NCBI RefSeq assembly: GCF_014268745.2
Contig: NZ_JABWRB020000002.1
Span: 310,001-374,000 of the forward strand
Length of the DNA stretch: 64,000 nucleotides
DNA from: Pseudomonas zanjanensis
Lineage (GTDB): Bacteria; Pseudomonadota; Gammaproteobacteria; Pseudomonadales; Pseudomonadaceae
Reading direction: 5' to 3'
In this document: positions 25,565 through 33,795 of the stretch, piece by piece
Layout of the letters: each line of letters begins with the position of its first letter
How positions within the stretch are numbered: the stretch's first letter is position 1
The notes under the pieces: generated by a model
The model's database searches: none
Seen by the model: only the letters and a program-made list of their open reading frames with translations
Told to the model about the DNA's origin: nothing
Program-made: the position numbers and the translations under genes

Positions 25565-27304
25565 TCAGGCCAGCCTTGCTTGAGTCGCGCTACCGGCTAG
25601 CCATTTTTCGCTCTTGACCCGCGCCTGCTCCAAGGTCTGCACATACGCCAACTGACGTTGTTCGCGATGAATGCCGGCGCGGCGCAGTTTCAGGCGTACC
25701 CGGGGCGCGGTCGCGACCAGGATCAGGCCGATGCCGTGCTTGCGGTAATCCTTCAGGATATTTTCCAGCGCGGCCAGGGCGGTCATGTCCAGCATCGGCA
25801 CGGCGCTCATGTCCACGACCACTACACGAACGCCCGGGTCGAACCGGCGCAGCACATCCAGGGCCTTTTCCGCCGCGCCGAAGAACAGCGGCCCACGGAT
25901 CCCGTAGCAGCGTACATGTTCGGGCATGTCCAGCAGGGCCTGGTGGAAGTGGCGCGGCAGTTCGGCACTGTCGGTCAGTTCGCTCATGCGCTTGATGAAC
26001 AGCCCGGCGGCGAGCAGCAGGCCGACTGCGACGGCCAGGACCATGTCGAACAGCACCGTCAGGCCCAGGCAGGTCAGCAGCACCAGTACGTCGCTGCGCG
26101 GGGCGATGCGCAGGGTGTGCAGCACATGCCCGGCTTCGCTCATGTTCCAGGCGACCATCACCAACAGCGCGGCCAGTGCGGCCATGGGCAAATAACTGAA
26201 CAGCGGCGCCAGCAGCACAATCGCCACCAGCACCACGAGGCTGTGGATAATCGCGGCCAGCGGTGAAGAGGCGCCGCTGCGCACATTGGTGGCGCTGCGG
26301 GCAATGGCGGCGGTGGCGGTGATGCCACCGAACAGCGGCGCCACCAAATTGCCCAGGCCCTGGCCCATCAACTCGGCGTTGGGGTCGTGCTTGCTGCCGG
26401 TCATGCCATCCGCCACCACCGCGCACAACAAGGATTCGATGGCGCCGAGCATGGCGATGGCAAAGGCGGGCGCCAGCAGTTGGCGGATCAGGTCATAGGA
26501 GAGGATCAACCGATGCCCCTGGCCGTCCGGCAGGTTCCAGGGCCAGTCGAAGCTCGGTAAGAAAGGTGGGATGCCTGGGTGAACGATGCCATCGACAACG
26601 TAGCTGAACCGTTCGCCCAGCGTCGCGATCGGCCATCCGCCGCTTTCCATCGCCAGCCCAAGCAGCGTACCCACCAGCAGGGCCACCAGATGCCCAGGCA
26701 CCCGGGGCACCCAGCGCGGCCAGGCAATCAGCACCGCCAGGCACGCGGCGCCGATGACTCCATCGCCGAGACGGGCACCGGGCAGCGCCACGAGCAATTC
26801 CCCCAGTTGTTCGATGTAGTGTTTGGCTTGGCCTGCGGTGGTCAGCCCCAGCAGGTCCTTCAGTTGCAAGGTAGCAATGACCACGCCAATGCCCGCGGTG
26901 AAACCGAGGATGACCGGGTAGGGAATGTACTGGATCAAACGGCCGGCGCGCATCAGGCCCAGGGCGATCAGGATCAGGCCGGCAAGCATGGTGCACAACA
27001 AGAGGCCGCCCAGGCCGTATTGCTGGGTGATGGGCAGCAGGATGACCACGAACGCCGCTGTCGGCCCGCTCACGTTGAAGCGTGAGCCGCCAGTGAGGGC
27101 GATCAGCGGCGCTGCCACCAACACCGTGTACAGACCGTGCTGCGGCGGCACGCCGACGGCAATCGCCAGGGCCATGGCCAGGGGGATGGCGATAATGCCG
27201 ACGGTCAGCCCGGCCACCAGATCGCCGCGCAGGCGTTCGAGGGTGTAACCGGCCCGCCAGGTTTGGCGCCAGGCGGCGAACAGCGGTGGGGCGGAAAAAG
27301 ACAT
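25565..27304 (-). CDS. SulP-family anion transporter with STAS domain
   Basis: The 579-residue protein has about 10-12 transmembrane segments in residues 20-430 with the SulP motif FNVSGPTAAFVV, and a C-terminal cytoplasmic STAS domain (about 455-560; VVVVDMSAVPMLDMTAL). SulP members carry sulfate, bicarbonate or dicarboxylates; the substrate cannot be read from sequence. No carbonic anhydrase neighbour is present. Start ATG 27304 gives MSFSAPPLFAAW. Confidence 0.9.
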   Translation of the reverse strand: MSFSAPPLFAAWRQTWRAGYTLERLRGDLVAGLTVGIIAIPLAMALAIAVGVPPQHGLYTVLVAAPLIALTGGSRFNVSGPTAAFVVILLPITQQYGLGGLLLCTMLAGLILIALGLMRAGRLIQYIPYPVILGFTAGIGVVIATLQLKDLLGLTTAGQAKHYIEQLGELLVALPGARLGDGVIGAACLAVLIAWPRWVPRVPGHLVALLVGTLLGLAMESGGWPIATLGERFSYVVDGIVHPGIPPFLPSFDWPWNLPDGQGHRLILSYDLIRQLLAPAFAIAMLGAIESLLCAVVADGMTGSKHDPNAELMGQGLGNLVAPLFGGITATAAIARSATNVRSGASSPLAAIIHSLVVLVAIVLLAPLFSYLPMAALAALLVMVAWNMSEAGHVLHTLRIAPRSDVLVLLTCLGLTVLFDMVLAVAVGLLLAAGLFIKRMSELTDSAELPRHFHQALLDMPEHVRCYGIRGPLFFGAAEKALDVLRRFDPGVRVVVVDMSAVPMLDMTALAALENILKDYRKHGIGLILVATAPRVRLKLRRAGIHREQRQLAYVQTLEQARVKSEKWLAGSATQARLA

Positions 27305-27361
27305 GGGCACTCCACACAAAATGAACGGGCGTTACATCTGGATCTGCCGAACAACGATCCC

Positions 27362-27496
27362 TGTGGCGAGGGAGCTTGCTCCCGCTCGGCGGCGCAGCCG
27401 TCGTAAAACGGGTCGACGCGGTTTGCCAGGGGAATCGCAGTCGCCTGTTGTTTGGGGCGGCTGCGCCACCCAGCGGGAGCAAGCTCCCTCGCCACA
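27362..27496. repeat. REPIN, family A
   Basis: TGTGGCGAGGGAGCTTGC and its complement flank about 95 nt containing a weaker internal dyad. It is upstream of both the SulP gene and the secreted-protein gene, an unusual place because it is between divergent starts. Confidence 0.9.
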
Positions 27497-27635
27497 CAGG
27501 CATGCGCCAGTGAGATCGAGGCTGATGCCCACTTTGAGTATGCCGCGCCCGCTGCCCGGATGTATTGATCCGGATCGCTTATTTTTACCGCCGGTGCTCA
27601 TGCTAGAGTGCCCGGCCAAGACCCTGGAGCTTGCC

Positions 27636-28121
27636 ATGCGTGTATCGATCCGCCGTTGCGCCATTTTGTTGTTGATCGCCTGTCTGCCTTTGACGGCCGT
27701 GGCCGCGCCGATGCACAGCCAGTTCCTGCCACCGGATGACCTGGTGGTGCGCCAGGAACAACCTGAACAGCAGCAGTTGCTGCAAGTGACCGAATATTCG
27801 GTGGTGCTGGGTAACCAGCGCCAGTCTAACCAGCAACCGATCCCGGTCACTTCGCCCCTGCTGGTCCGTCTCAAGGGCAAGCCCTTGAACAAAGGAGCGA
27901 CCGTCAGCCAGGTGATCCTCAACTTCGACGGCGAAAGCAAAAGCCTGAAGAAGCCAGTCTTCGATGAGGCGAGCAAGACCCTGACGCTGTCTTATCCACA
28001 GGCCCAGTACCGGGTGGTCATCGATCTGCTGCGCAACAACACGGTTTATGTGCAGTTCCTCACTTACGCCAACGGCCATATCTGGGCCGACCTGCACACC
28101 GGCGCCGAACGCCCGCGTTGA
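27636..28121 (+). CDS. Secreted hypothetical protein
   Basis: The 161-residue product begins with a signal peptide (RRCAILLLIACLPLTAVAAP, cleavage near residue 24). The mature part is beta-rich, with a Gln-rich segment QEQPEQQQLLQ. I do not recognise the family. It precedes the PA4642-like gene by about 60 bp, and similar secreted proteins seem common in Pseudomonas at this place. Likely periplasmic. Confidence 0.75.
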   Translation: MRVSIRRCAILLLIACLPLTAVAAPMHSQFLPPDDLVVRQEQPEQQQLLQVTEYSVVLGNQRQSNQQPIPVTSPLLVRLKGKPLNKGATVSQVILNFDGESKSLKKPVFDEASKTLTLSYPQAQYRVVIDLLRNNTVYVQFLTYANGHIWADLHTGAERPR

Positions 28122-28182
28122 GCCCCGGGGCCTGCCGGGGGTAAACTGCCCGCCCCGTGAATTGTGCGAGTTGGAGCCGGCA

Positions 28183-28470
28183 ATGCGTAAAGACAAGAAA
28201 CAAGTGATTGGCGACGAAATTGGCGACGAGCAGATCAAGCTGTTCCTCAATTTCGAACCGGTCGATGCCACTTCGCCGTCGTTGCACAAACTGATCAAGG
28301 CCTACCGTGGCCTGCGGGTCGACGATTTCGAGCGCTTCCTGACGTTCTTCGTCGAGGCCGGCCATGACCTCGATGGCAAGGATGAGCACGGCAACGATTT
28401 CGTTGCGCTGATCAAGGACCAGCGTAATGCCGAGGAATACATCGAGTTGATCAACAAGGCGCGCGGCTGA
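28183..28470 (+). CDS. PA4642-family small cytoplasmic protein
   Basis: This 95-residue protein starts MRKDKKQVIGDEIGDEQIKLF and is rich in charged residues. It resembles the conserved Pseudomonas protein PA4642, which has no known function. No signal, membrane segment or motif is visible. mqo lies nearby, as around PA4640-PA4642 in P. aeruginosa. Confidence 0.8.
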   Translation: MRKDKKQVIGDEIGDEQIKLFLNFEPVDATSPSLHKLIKAYRGLRVDDFERFLTFFVEAGHDLDGKDEHGNDFVALIKDQRNAEEYIELINKARG

Positions 28471-28546
28471 GTTGAAATCCCGTTAACGCTCTTCGGGGCG
28501 TTGAACGCTTCGCTTGTGCGTAACTAGTTTCTTCCTTTTAAAGTTG

Positions 28547-28582
28547 CTCCGAAAGGATATGTCACCATTCGGAGTGTTTTGT
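28547..28582 (+). terminator. Hairpin with T-rich tail
   Basis: CTCCGAA pairs with TTCGGAG across a 14-nt loop, followed by TGTTTTGTTTTG. It would end the PA4642-like transcript before the next gene. Confidence 0.5.
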
Positions 28583-28659
28583 TTTGTTTGGATTTCCATT
28601 ACTTTTGCGTCGAAGCCAAGTGGCTTTAACGTCATCGTTTAAATGGAGCTGTATGCATC

Positions 28660-29118
28660 ATGGAAGATCAAAAGAAGTATATCGCCGGGGTGTTGTTGTC
28701 CCTGGCGGCGTGCCTGGCAAGTTCTGCTTCCTGCGCACGAGATGAAATCGTCAATGTCGAAATCTACAACGCAACAGCTGCCGACATTGTGCCTGGTAGC
28801 GGCTTTAGCTGGACTGATTATTGGGCCTCTTCGGGCCACAATTTTTGGATAGTCCCGGGTGAGAGCCAGGAGCTGACGTACTATCTGCCCCAATCGCGCG
28901 CCGAGCGAGAGGCCCTCAGCTACACGCAGGACAGCCGCACCTGTCATTTCAGCTTTGGGCATGTCGCACGAACACCGGTCAGTGAAGGGGCAATGCCTTA
29001 TCGTCGTTGGGTCAATGCGGAGCCGACGGATTATTGTGTCGCTCAATTGATTGATGTAGAAGATGATGACGACTATGTTCGCAACGGCGGAACACGCATC
29101 AAATTCACCATGAAATAA
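28660..29118 (+). CDS. Secreted hypothetical protein, unusual composition
   Basis: The 152-residue protein has an N-terminal signal peptide (GVLLSLAACLASSASC; cleavage after Ala/Ser near residue 23-25) and a mature part rich in Tyr, Trp and acidic residues, with an acidic run VEDDDDY near the C-terminus. Two mature Cys residues (RTCHF, DYCVAQ) could form a disulfide. Codon use is less GC-biased than neighbouring genes. I recognise no family. GGAG lies 11 nt before the ATG. It ends at a good terminator. Confidence 0.7.
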   Translation: MEDQKKYIAGVLLSLAACLASSASCARDEIVNVEIYNATAADIVPGSGFSWTDYWASSGHNFWIVPGESQELTYYLPQSRAEREALSYTQDSRTCHFSFGHVARTPVSEGAMPYRRWVNAEPTDYCVAQLIDVEDDDDYVRNGGTRIKFTMK

Positions 29119-29135
29119 CGCCGCGGAAAATAAAA

Positions 29136-29164
29136 AGCCTCCCGTTTTGCACGGGAGGCTTTTT
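29136..29164. terminator. Bidirectional intrinsic terminator
   Basis: AGCCTCCCG and CGGGAGGCT pair around TTTTGCA, with A-runs on the left and T-runs on the right. It ends both the secreted-protein gene and convergent mqo. Confidence 0.92.
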
Positions 29165-29181
29165 ATATTAACGGCAAGGTA

Positions 29182-30687
29182 TCAGGCGTAACTGTGCGCC
29201 TTGCTGTCTTCGACCAACTCCAACGCAATGTTGTTCTGCACATTGATCTTGCGATACAGCGCCGCGTCGGTTTCCAGCACTTTTTCCCGTGCCGGAAAGA
29301 TCTCCGCGAGCTTGGTAGCCCACTCGCCCTTGGCCTTGTCCGGGAAGCAGCGCTCGATCAGTTCCAGCATGATCGACACGGTCACCGATGCACCCGGCGA
29401 TGCGCCGAGCAGGGCGGCGAGGGTGCCGTCCTTGGCCGCCACCAGTTCGGTGCCGAATTGCAGGACGCCACCTTTCTTCGGGTCTTTCTTGATGATCTGT
29501 ACCCGTTGGCCGGCCACTTCCAGGCGCCAGTCTTCGGCTTTCGCCTCGGGGTAGAAGCGGCGCAGGGATTCCAGGCGCTGTTCCATGGATTGCATCACTT
29601 CGCTGATCAGGTACTTGGTCAGGTCCATGTTGTCCCGGGCCACGGCCAGCATCGGGCCGATGTTGCCGGCACGTACCGACAGCGGAAGGTCCATGATCGA
29701 GCCGTGCTTGAGGAACTTGGTGGTGAAACCGGCGTAGGGTCCGAACAGCAGGGATTTCTTGCCGTCGACCACGCGGGTGTCCAGGTGCGGCACCGACATG
29801 GGCGGCGAACCCACGGCGGCCTGGCTGTAGACCTTGGCCTGGTGGTGCTTGACCACTTCCGGGTTGTCGCAACGCAGCCACTGGCCGCTGACCGGGAAGC
29901 CGCCGAAGCCCTTGCTTTCCTCGATGCCCGAGGCTTGCAGCAGCGGCAGCGCCGCGCCGCCGGCGCCGAGGAATACAAACTTGGCGTCGACTTCGCGGGT
30001 GCTGCCGGAATTGACGTCCTTGATGCTCACGGTCCAGCCGCTGCCGTTGCGCTTGAGCCCGGTAACGCGCTTGCAGTATTTGACTTGGGTATCCGGGGCG
30101 CTGGTCAGGTGCTTGAGCAACTGGTTGGTCAGCGCGCCGAAATTGACGTCGGTACCGTTCATGACGCGGGTGGCGGCGATGACTTCATCGTCTGGCCGGC
30201 CAGGCATCATCAACGGCATCCACTCGGCCATCTTGGCCTTGTCTTCGGTGTATTCCATGTCGGCGAAGGCGTGATGCTGGTGCATCAACTCGAAACGCTT
30301 CTTCAGGAACGCCACGCCTTTCTCGCCTTGCACGAAGCTCAGGTGTGGCACCGGGGCGATGAAAGACTTGGAGGAGCCGAACGTGCCTTTTTGGGTCAGG
30401 TACGTCCAGAACTGTTTCGACACCTCGAACTGGGTGTTGATGTGCACGGCTTTCTTGATGTCGACAGTGCCGTCGGCCGCCTGGGGCGTGTAGTTGAGCT
30501 CACACAGCCCGGCATGGCCGGTACCGGCGTTGTTCCACGGGTTGGAACTCTCCGCGGCACCGGAATCCATCAGCTCGACGACTTCCAGCGACATCGCGGG
30601 GTCGAGCTCCTTGAGCAGCACGGCCAGGGTGGCACTCATGATGCCGGCCCCTACCAGAACTACATCGACTGCTTCGTTATGCGCCAT
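29182..30687 (-). CDS. mqo: Malate:quinone oxidoreductase
   Basis: Mqo oxidises malate to oxaloacetate at the membrane and passes electrons to quinone, the main malate dehydrogenase of Pseudomonas. The 501-residue protein has the FAD motif VLVGAGIMSATLA near the N-terminus and conserved WNNAGTGHAGLCELNYTP. A long upstream region without convincing genes precedes it. Confidence 0.96.
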   Translation of the reverse strand: MAHNEAVDVVLVGAGIMSATLAVLLKELDPAMSLEVVELMDSGAAESSNPWNNAGTGHAGLCELNYTPQAADGTVDIKKAVHINTQFEVSKQFWTYLTQKGTFGSSKSFIAPVPHLSFVQGEKGVAFLKKRFELMHQHHAFADMEYTEDKAKMAEWMPLMMPGRPDDEVIAATRVMNGTDVNFGALTNQLLKHLTSAPDTQVKYCKRVTGLKRNGSGWTVSIKDVNSGSTREVDAKFVFLGAGGAALPLLQASGIEESKGFGGFPVSGQWLRCDNPEVVKHHQAKVYSQAAVGSPPMSVPHLDTRVVDGKKSLLFGPYAGFTTKFLKHGSIMDLPLSVRAGNIGPMLAVARDNMDLTKYLISEVMQSMEQRLESLRRFYPEAKAEDWRLEVAGQRVQIIKKDPKKGGVLQFGTELVAAKDGTLAALLGASPGASVTVSIMLELIERCFPDKAKGEWATKLAEIFPAREKVLETDAALYRKINVQNNIALELVEDSKAHSYA

Positions 30688-31425
30688 TTAACGCGTCTCC
30701 AAAATCTGCAGCACCAAATTGTCGGCATAGCGGCCAGGAGTGGCGGGGCAGGTCAGTTGCGCCCCAGTGATCCATGGCCAGGATCGCCATGTCCGAATCT
30801 TCGCAATTTTTCGCACCTACTGCGGATGCATGCAGCCTGGCCTCAAGAGTCACATGAACTCATTTAAGCGCCGGGCAGGCAATTCGACTTATGGCCGAGA
30901 CATCCGTTCGTGCAACCAAATCCGTAGCGGACAGGCTTCAGGCGCCGGTTCTTGAGCGATATCCGGTCCTGTGTCGTTGGGCTGTTTCAGACGCCAATGG
31001 TGCTTGTTCAGACGCAAAACTCTTCATTTGCTCGCCACACTCTCGTGAAGTTGTGAAAACCCGTTTTTTCACGCTCTTTTGAAGACGTGAACCTCAAAAA
31101 AGGGCTGTCCCAGCCTGGCACTGCGCCCGGTTTGGTTGCCCCCATGGAATACATGACAGGCAAAACGGGCAGACAGCTCAGTGACCGAGCGTAATGACAG
31201 CTCTGCAGATTCGCGAAAAGTGGTGATTTGCCTGGAGGAACAGCAAGCGCGCCAGCTTCACTCGATCTGTGTGGGCGGCTCTCTGTGGGCGGTGCGGGGT
31301 GCCAATACCAGCGCATCAGCGGTGTTGCGCGGCCCGATCAGGAGACGTCCTTATAATCGGGGGGAGATTGTATCGAAGAAACGCAGGGAAATGGTCGTGT
31401 TTAATGACTTTTATTAGCCGTCCGG
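30688..31425. other. Long intergenic region upstream of mqo
   Basis: No convincing gene is visible. An open frame from GTG 31181 to 31417 (78 residues) has no Shine-Dalgarno and no recognisable domain. Around 31044-31091 there is a cluster of GTGAA/TTCAC motifs, including TTCACG-N12-CGTGAA at 31068-31091 and a T-rich hairpin at 31055-31072. This part would lie far upstream of mqo and could hold a regulator site or small RNA. Confidence 0.5.
31068..31091. promoter_or_regulatory. Dyad TTCACG-N12-CGTGAA
   Basis: The two 6-bp arms are exact complements separated by 12 nt; additional copies of GTGAA lie at 31045 and 31053. The pattern resembles a dimeric regulator site, but the regulator is unknown. 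Confidence 0.35.
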
Positions 31426-31659
31426 TCAGGTGGTCAACAGTTGCCGGTTGCGTGCGCGGGCACGAAGCGGTTGCACGCGGGCGCTGGCGGGCAATGGCTG
31501 GTGCAACCAGTTGAGACGGATCTCATCGATTTCCACCCAGCCTTCGCCCATGGGTTGCAGGCTGCACTGCTTGAACGCCTGGCAACGGCCGTTGCGATCG
31601 AGCAGGGCGAAGCTGCGGTGATGGGGGCGCGGGGTGAACAGCGAAATGAGGAAGCGCAT
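31426..31659 (-). CDS. Small hypothetical protein, Pseudomonas-type
   Basis: This 77-residue protein starts MRFLISLFTPRPHHRSFALLD and contains CQAFKQCSLQPMGEGWVEI. It has no obvious signal or membrane segment after the short hydrophobic start. The frame is open to 31788, but ATG 31659 fits the composition better. I recognise it only as a recurring small Pseudomonas protein; function unknown. Confidence 0.7.
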   Translation of the reverse strand: MRFLISLFTPRPHHRSFALLDRNGRCQAFKQCSLQPMGEGWVEIDEIRLNWLHQPLPASARVQPLRARARNRQLLTT

Positions 31660-31864
31660 GAGCGGATACCGGGTCAGGAAGCTTGGAGCAAGCCTGACAG
31701 CGGGCCATGACATACCGGTGTAAGGATCGTGACAGTGGGGTGACAGGAACCGGCAATCACGGCCCGTGTCAGACATTTCAGTATTCATCGTATGACGCTA
31801 GTTCACCGCGATGGCGCACCGCTATACTGCCGGCCTGTTTGTGCCCGATTCTGGAGAGAAGAGC

Positions 31865-32449
31865 ATGTTGCAACGCCTGTTGTTCGGTTTGATCGCTGTG
31901 ACCAGTCTGACCCTCGTCGGCTGCGCCCACAGCCCGCAACAACTTAACCCGGAGCCCAAGCTCAATGCCCAACTGGCGCCTGTGGGTCGTGGCCAGCCGG
32001 TGGTGGTGCGGGTCGTGGACGGTCGTCCGTCGCCGACGCTCGGCACCCGCGGTGGGCTGTATCCGGAAACCAGCGTGATCACGGTGCAGGGCGCGCAGAT
32101 CCTGCCCAAGCTGCAGGCCCAGGCTGAAGCCGCGGTGCGTTTGTTGGGCTTCACGCCGACCGCCAATGCCTTGAATGCTCCGCAACTGACCGTGACCTTG
32201 GCCGAGCTCAAGTACCAGTCGCCCAAGGAAGGCATGTACGTGACCGAAGCCACCATCGGCGCGACCTTCCGCTCCGACGTGCAGAACGCCAACCGGCGCT
32301 ATAGCGGTCGCTACGGTGCGTCCCTGGACCAGCGCTTCGGCATGGCACCTAACCAGGACACCAATACCAAGCTGGTCAGCGATGTCTTGAGCGATGCCCT
32401 GACCCGGCTGTTCAAGGACCCGACCATTGGCCAGGTGCTGGCTGAGTAA
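31865..32449 (+). CDS. YajG-family lipoprotein
   Basis: The 194-residue precursor has a lipoprotein signal ending TLVGC (Cys20). The mature part contains VVVRVVDGRPSPTLGTRGG, typical of YajG-like lipoproteins, with an alternating beta pattern. GAGAGAAGAG precedes ATG 31865. The function of the family is unknown. It is monocistronic by position. Confidence 0.85.
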   Translation: MLQRLLFGLIAVTSLTLVGCAHSPQQLNPEPKLNAQLAPVGRGQPVVVRVVDGRPSPTLGTRGGLYPETSVITVQGAQILPKLQAQAEAAVRLLGFTPTANALNAPQLTVTLAELKYQSPKEGMYVTEATIGATFRSDVQNANRRYSGRYGASLDQRFGMAPNQDTNTKLVSDVLSDALTRLFKDPTIGQVLAE

Positions 32450-32468
32450 ATAACAAACCCCTATCCCC

Positions 32469-32589
32469 TGTGGGAGCGAGCTTGTGTGGGAGCGGGCTTG
32501 CTCGCGAAGGCGGTGGGCCAGCTGCATGAATGTTGACTGGCACAACGCTTTCGCGAGCAAGCCCGCTCCCACACCGACTCGCTCCCACA
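32469..32589. repeat. Composite REPIN, family B with nested arms
   Basis: A partial arm TGTGGGAGCGAGCTTG precedes a complete arm GTGTGGGAGCGGGCTTGC; the other side has CCCGCTCCCACACCGACTCGCTCCCACA. One REPIN therefore appears inserted within another. A near copy of the left side occurs at 41717. Confidence 0.9.
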
Positions 32590-32612
32590 GGGGTTTTTTA
32601 TGGGCGAAATTC

Positions 32613-32819
32613 TCAGGCTGCCTGGGAATAGAACTCCAGCACGCTGATCCCGGTCAGCAGGTCTGTCTCCGGCAGGTCGGCATGTGGATGGCCGCCGAGG
32701 GCGCAATACACCAGCCAATGGCGGTCCTGCACATTGAAGGACAAGCTGTCGACGAGGTTCTGTTGTTCGTCGCTCGGGCTGATGAGATAGAGACGATCCT
32801 GGTTTTCGGCGTGCAGCAT
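32613..32819 (-). CDS. Small hypothetical protein
   Basis: The 68-residue protein begins MLHAENQDRLYLISPSDEQQ and is acidic and soluble. The ORF lies alone between repeats and has sensible codon use. No family was recognised. It may be one of the small conserved Pseudomonas proteins without assigned function. Confidence 0.6.
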   Translation of the reverse strand: MLHAENQDRLYLISPSDEQQNLVDSLSFNVQDRHWLVYCALGGHPHADLPETDLLTGISVLEFYSQAA

Positions 32820-33233
32820 GACGGGTTCCGTGCAGGTTTGAAGGGCGACAGAGTGGCCTAATCAGATGACGAAACCGTGACTGGGAAAATTAATCCAAGG
32901 CCTGATCGCCGAGCCTGTAATGACCAGGCCAGCCCAACAAAAAACACACACGGCCCGAACGCTTGGCGACATTCCTGTGGCGAGGGAGCTTGCTCCCGCT
33001 GGGTTGCGCAGCAGCCCCAAACTGACCCTGCGGCGTCTCGGTTGATTGATTACGCTCATGGGGGCGCTTCGCACCCCAGCGGGAGCAAGCTCCCTCGCCA
33101 CAAAAGCATCCAATCCCGTAGGGGATCGTTACTGGTCGGAAAAAACGGCGCAGGGCGGCAGGCTTTCGGTAGAATCCGCGCCCTGTTCGTAGGCCACGGA
33201 CGTGTCCCGTCCGTTTTTCGCTTGAGGTTCGTG
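32820..33233. other. Intergenic stretch with a REPIN and promoter-like sequence
   Basis: It holds the family A REPIN at 32976-33102, a -10-like GGTAGAATCC near 33167-33176, and a hairpin ACGGAC/GTCCGT followed by TTTTTCG at 33195-33218. No gene is seen. Confidence 0.6.
32976..33102. repeat. REPIN, family A
   Basis: Left arm TGTGGCGAGGGAGCTTGC, right complement, about 85 nt apart, with an inner GGGTTGCGCAGCAGCCCC dyad. Confidence 0.9.
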
Positions 33234-33515
33234 ATGTCGTCGCATCTGCTTTCGTTGTTCGCTGCCCACCCCGCCAAACTGATCAACTTGCTCGCGTTGC
33301 TGTTTGCCTGCCCGGGCGGCTGGGTGCTGCATGCGACGCGCCGCCGTGAACAACGGGCGCGGGCCTGCCTTGAAGCCCGCAATCGCGATGGCAACGAACG
33401 ATTTGAAGCGCTGCTGGATCTGGCCACCCAGCGCATGAACCGGTTTTTCTACCGGTTTGGCTTCGGCTGCCTGGCGCTGGCGTTGCTGGTGTCGTGGATC
33501 AGTACGCAGTTCTGA
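33234..33515 (+). CDS. Small inner-membrane protein, two predicted TM segments
   Basis: The 93-residue protein has hydrophobic segments at about 15-33 (LINLLALLFACPGGWVL) and 75-90 (FGCLALALLVSWIS), separated by a charged loop rich in Arg and Glu. It has no known domain. It is convergent with the acyltransferase gene across a REPIN. Confidence 0.7.
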   Translation: MSSHLLSLFAAHPAKLINLLALLFACPGGWVLHATRRREQRARACLEARNRDGNERFEALLDLATQRMNRFFYRFGFGCLALALLVSWISTQF

Positions 33516-33598
33516 AGCAGTAGCCTTGCAAGGCAATCGAGGATCGCTTTGTAAAAGTGTTTGCAGGGCAAATGAGGATTGCCTGGCAAAAGTGCTTT

Positions 33599-33719
33599 TG
33601 TGGCGAGGGAGCTTGCTCCCGCTGGGCTGCAAAGCAGCCCCTCTCGAACGCTCAACCCTAGCTCCAAGCCTGTGTTGCGATTGCTGTGCAATCGAGCGGG
33701 AGCAAGCTCCCTCGCCACA
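33599..33719. repeat. REPIN, family A, running into a tandem array
   Basis: Arms TGTGGCGAGGGAGC and its complement flank about 80 nt. The right end (CCACAG) is the first unit of the adjacent 9-bp array. Confidence 0.9.
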
Positions 33720-33768
33720 GAGGCCACAGAGGCCACAGAGGCCACAGAGGCCACAGAGGCCACAGAGG
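33715..33768. repeat. Six tandem copies of a 9-bp unit (CCACAGAGG)
   Basis: Perfect units start at 33715, 33724, 33733, 33742, 33751 and 33760. The first overlaps the end of the family A REPIN, and a broken copy CCAAACC follows. The array lies in the 3' region between a small membrane protein gene and the acyltransferase gene. Confidence 0.97.
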
Positions 33769-33795
33769 CCAAACCAGGCCCTCGCAAGCCCGGCT

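Noticed and set aside
31181..31417. 78-residue frame with GTG start upstream of mqo
   Set aside because: No ribosome site, no recognisable domain and unsupported start; mentioned in the region entry only.
33715..33768. CRISPR-like array
   Set aside because: Units are 9 bp with no spacers and no cas genes; it is a simple tandem repeat.
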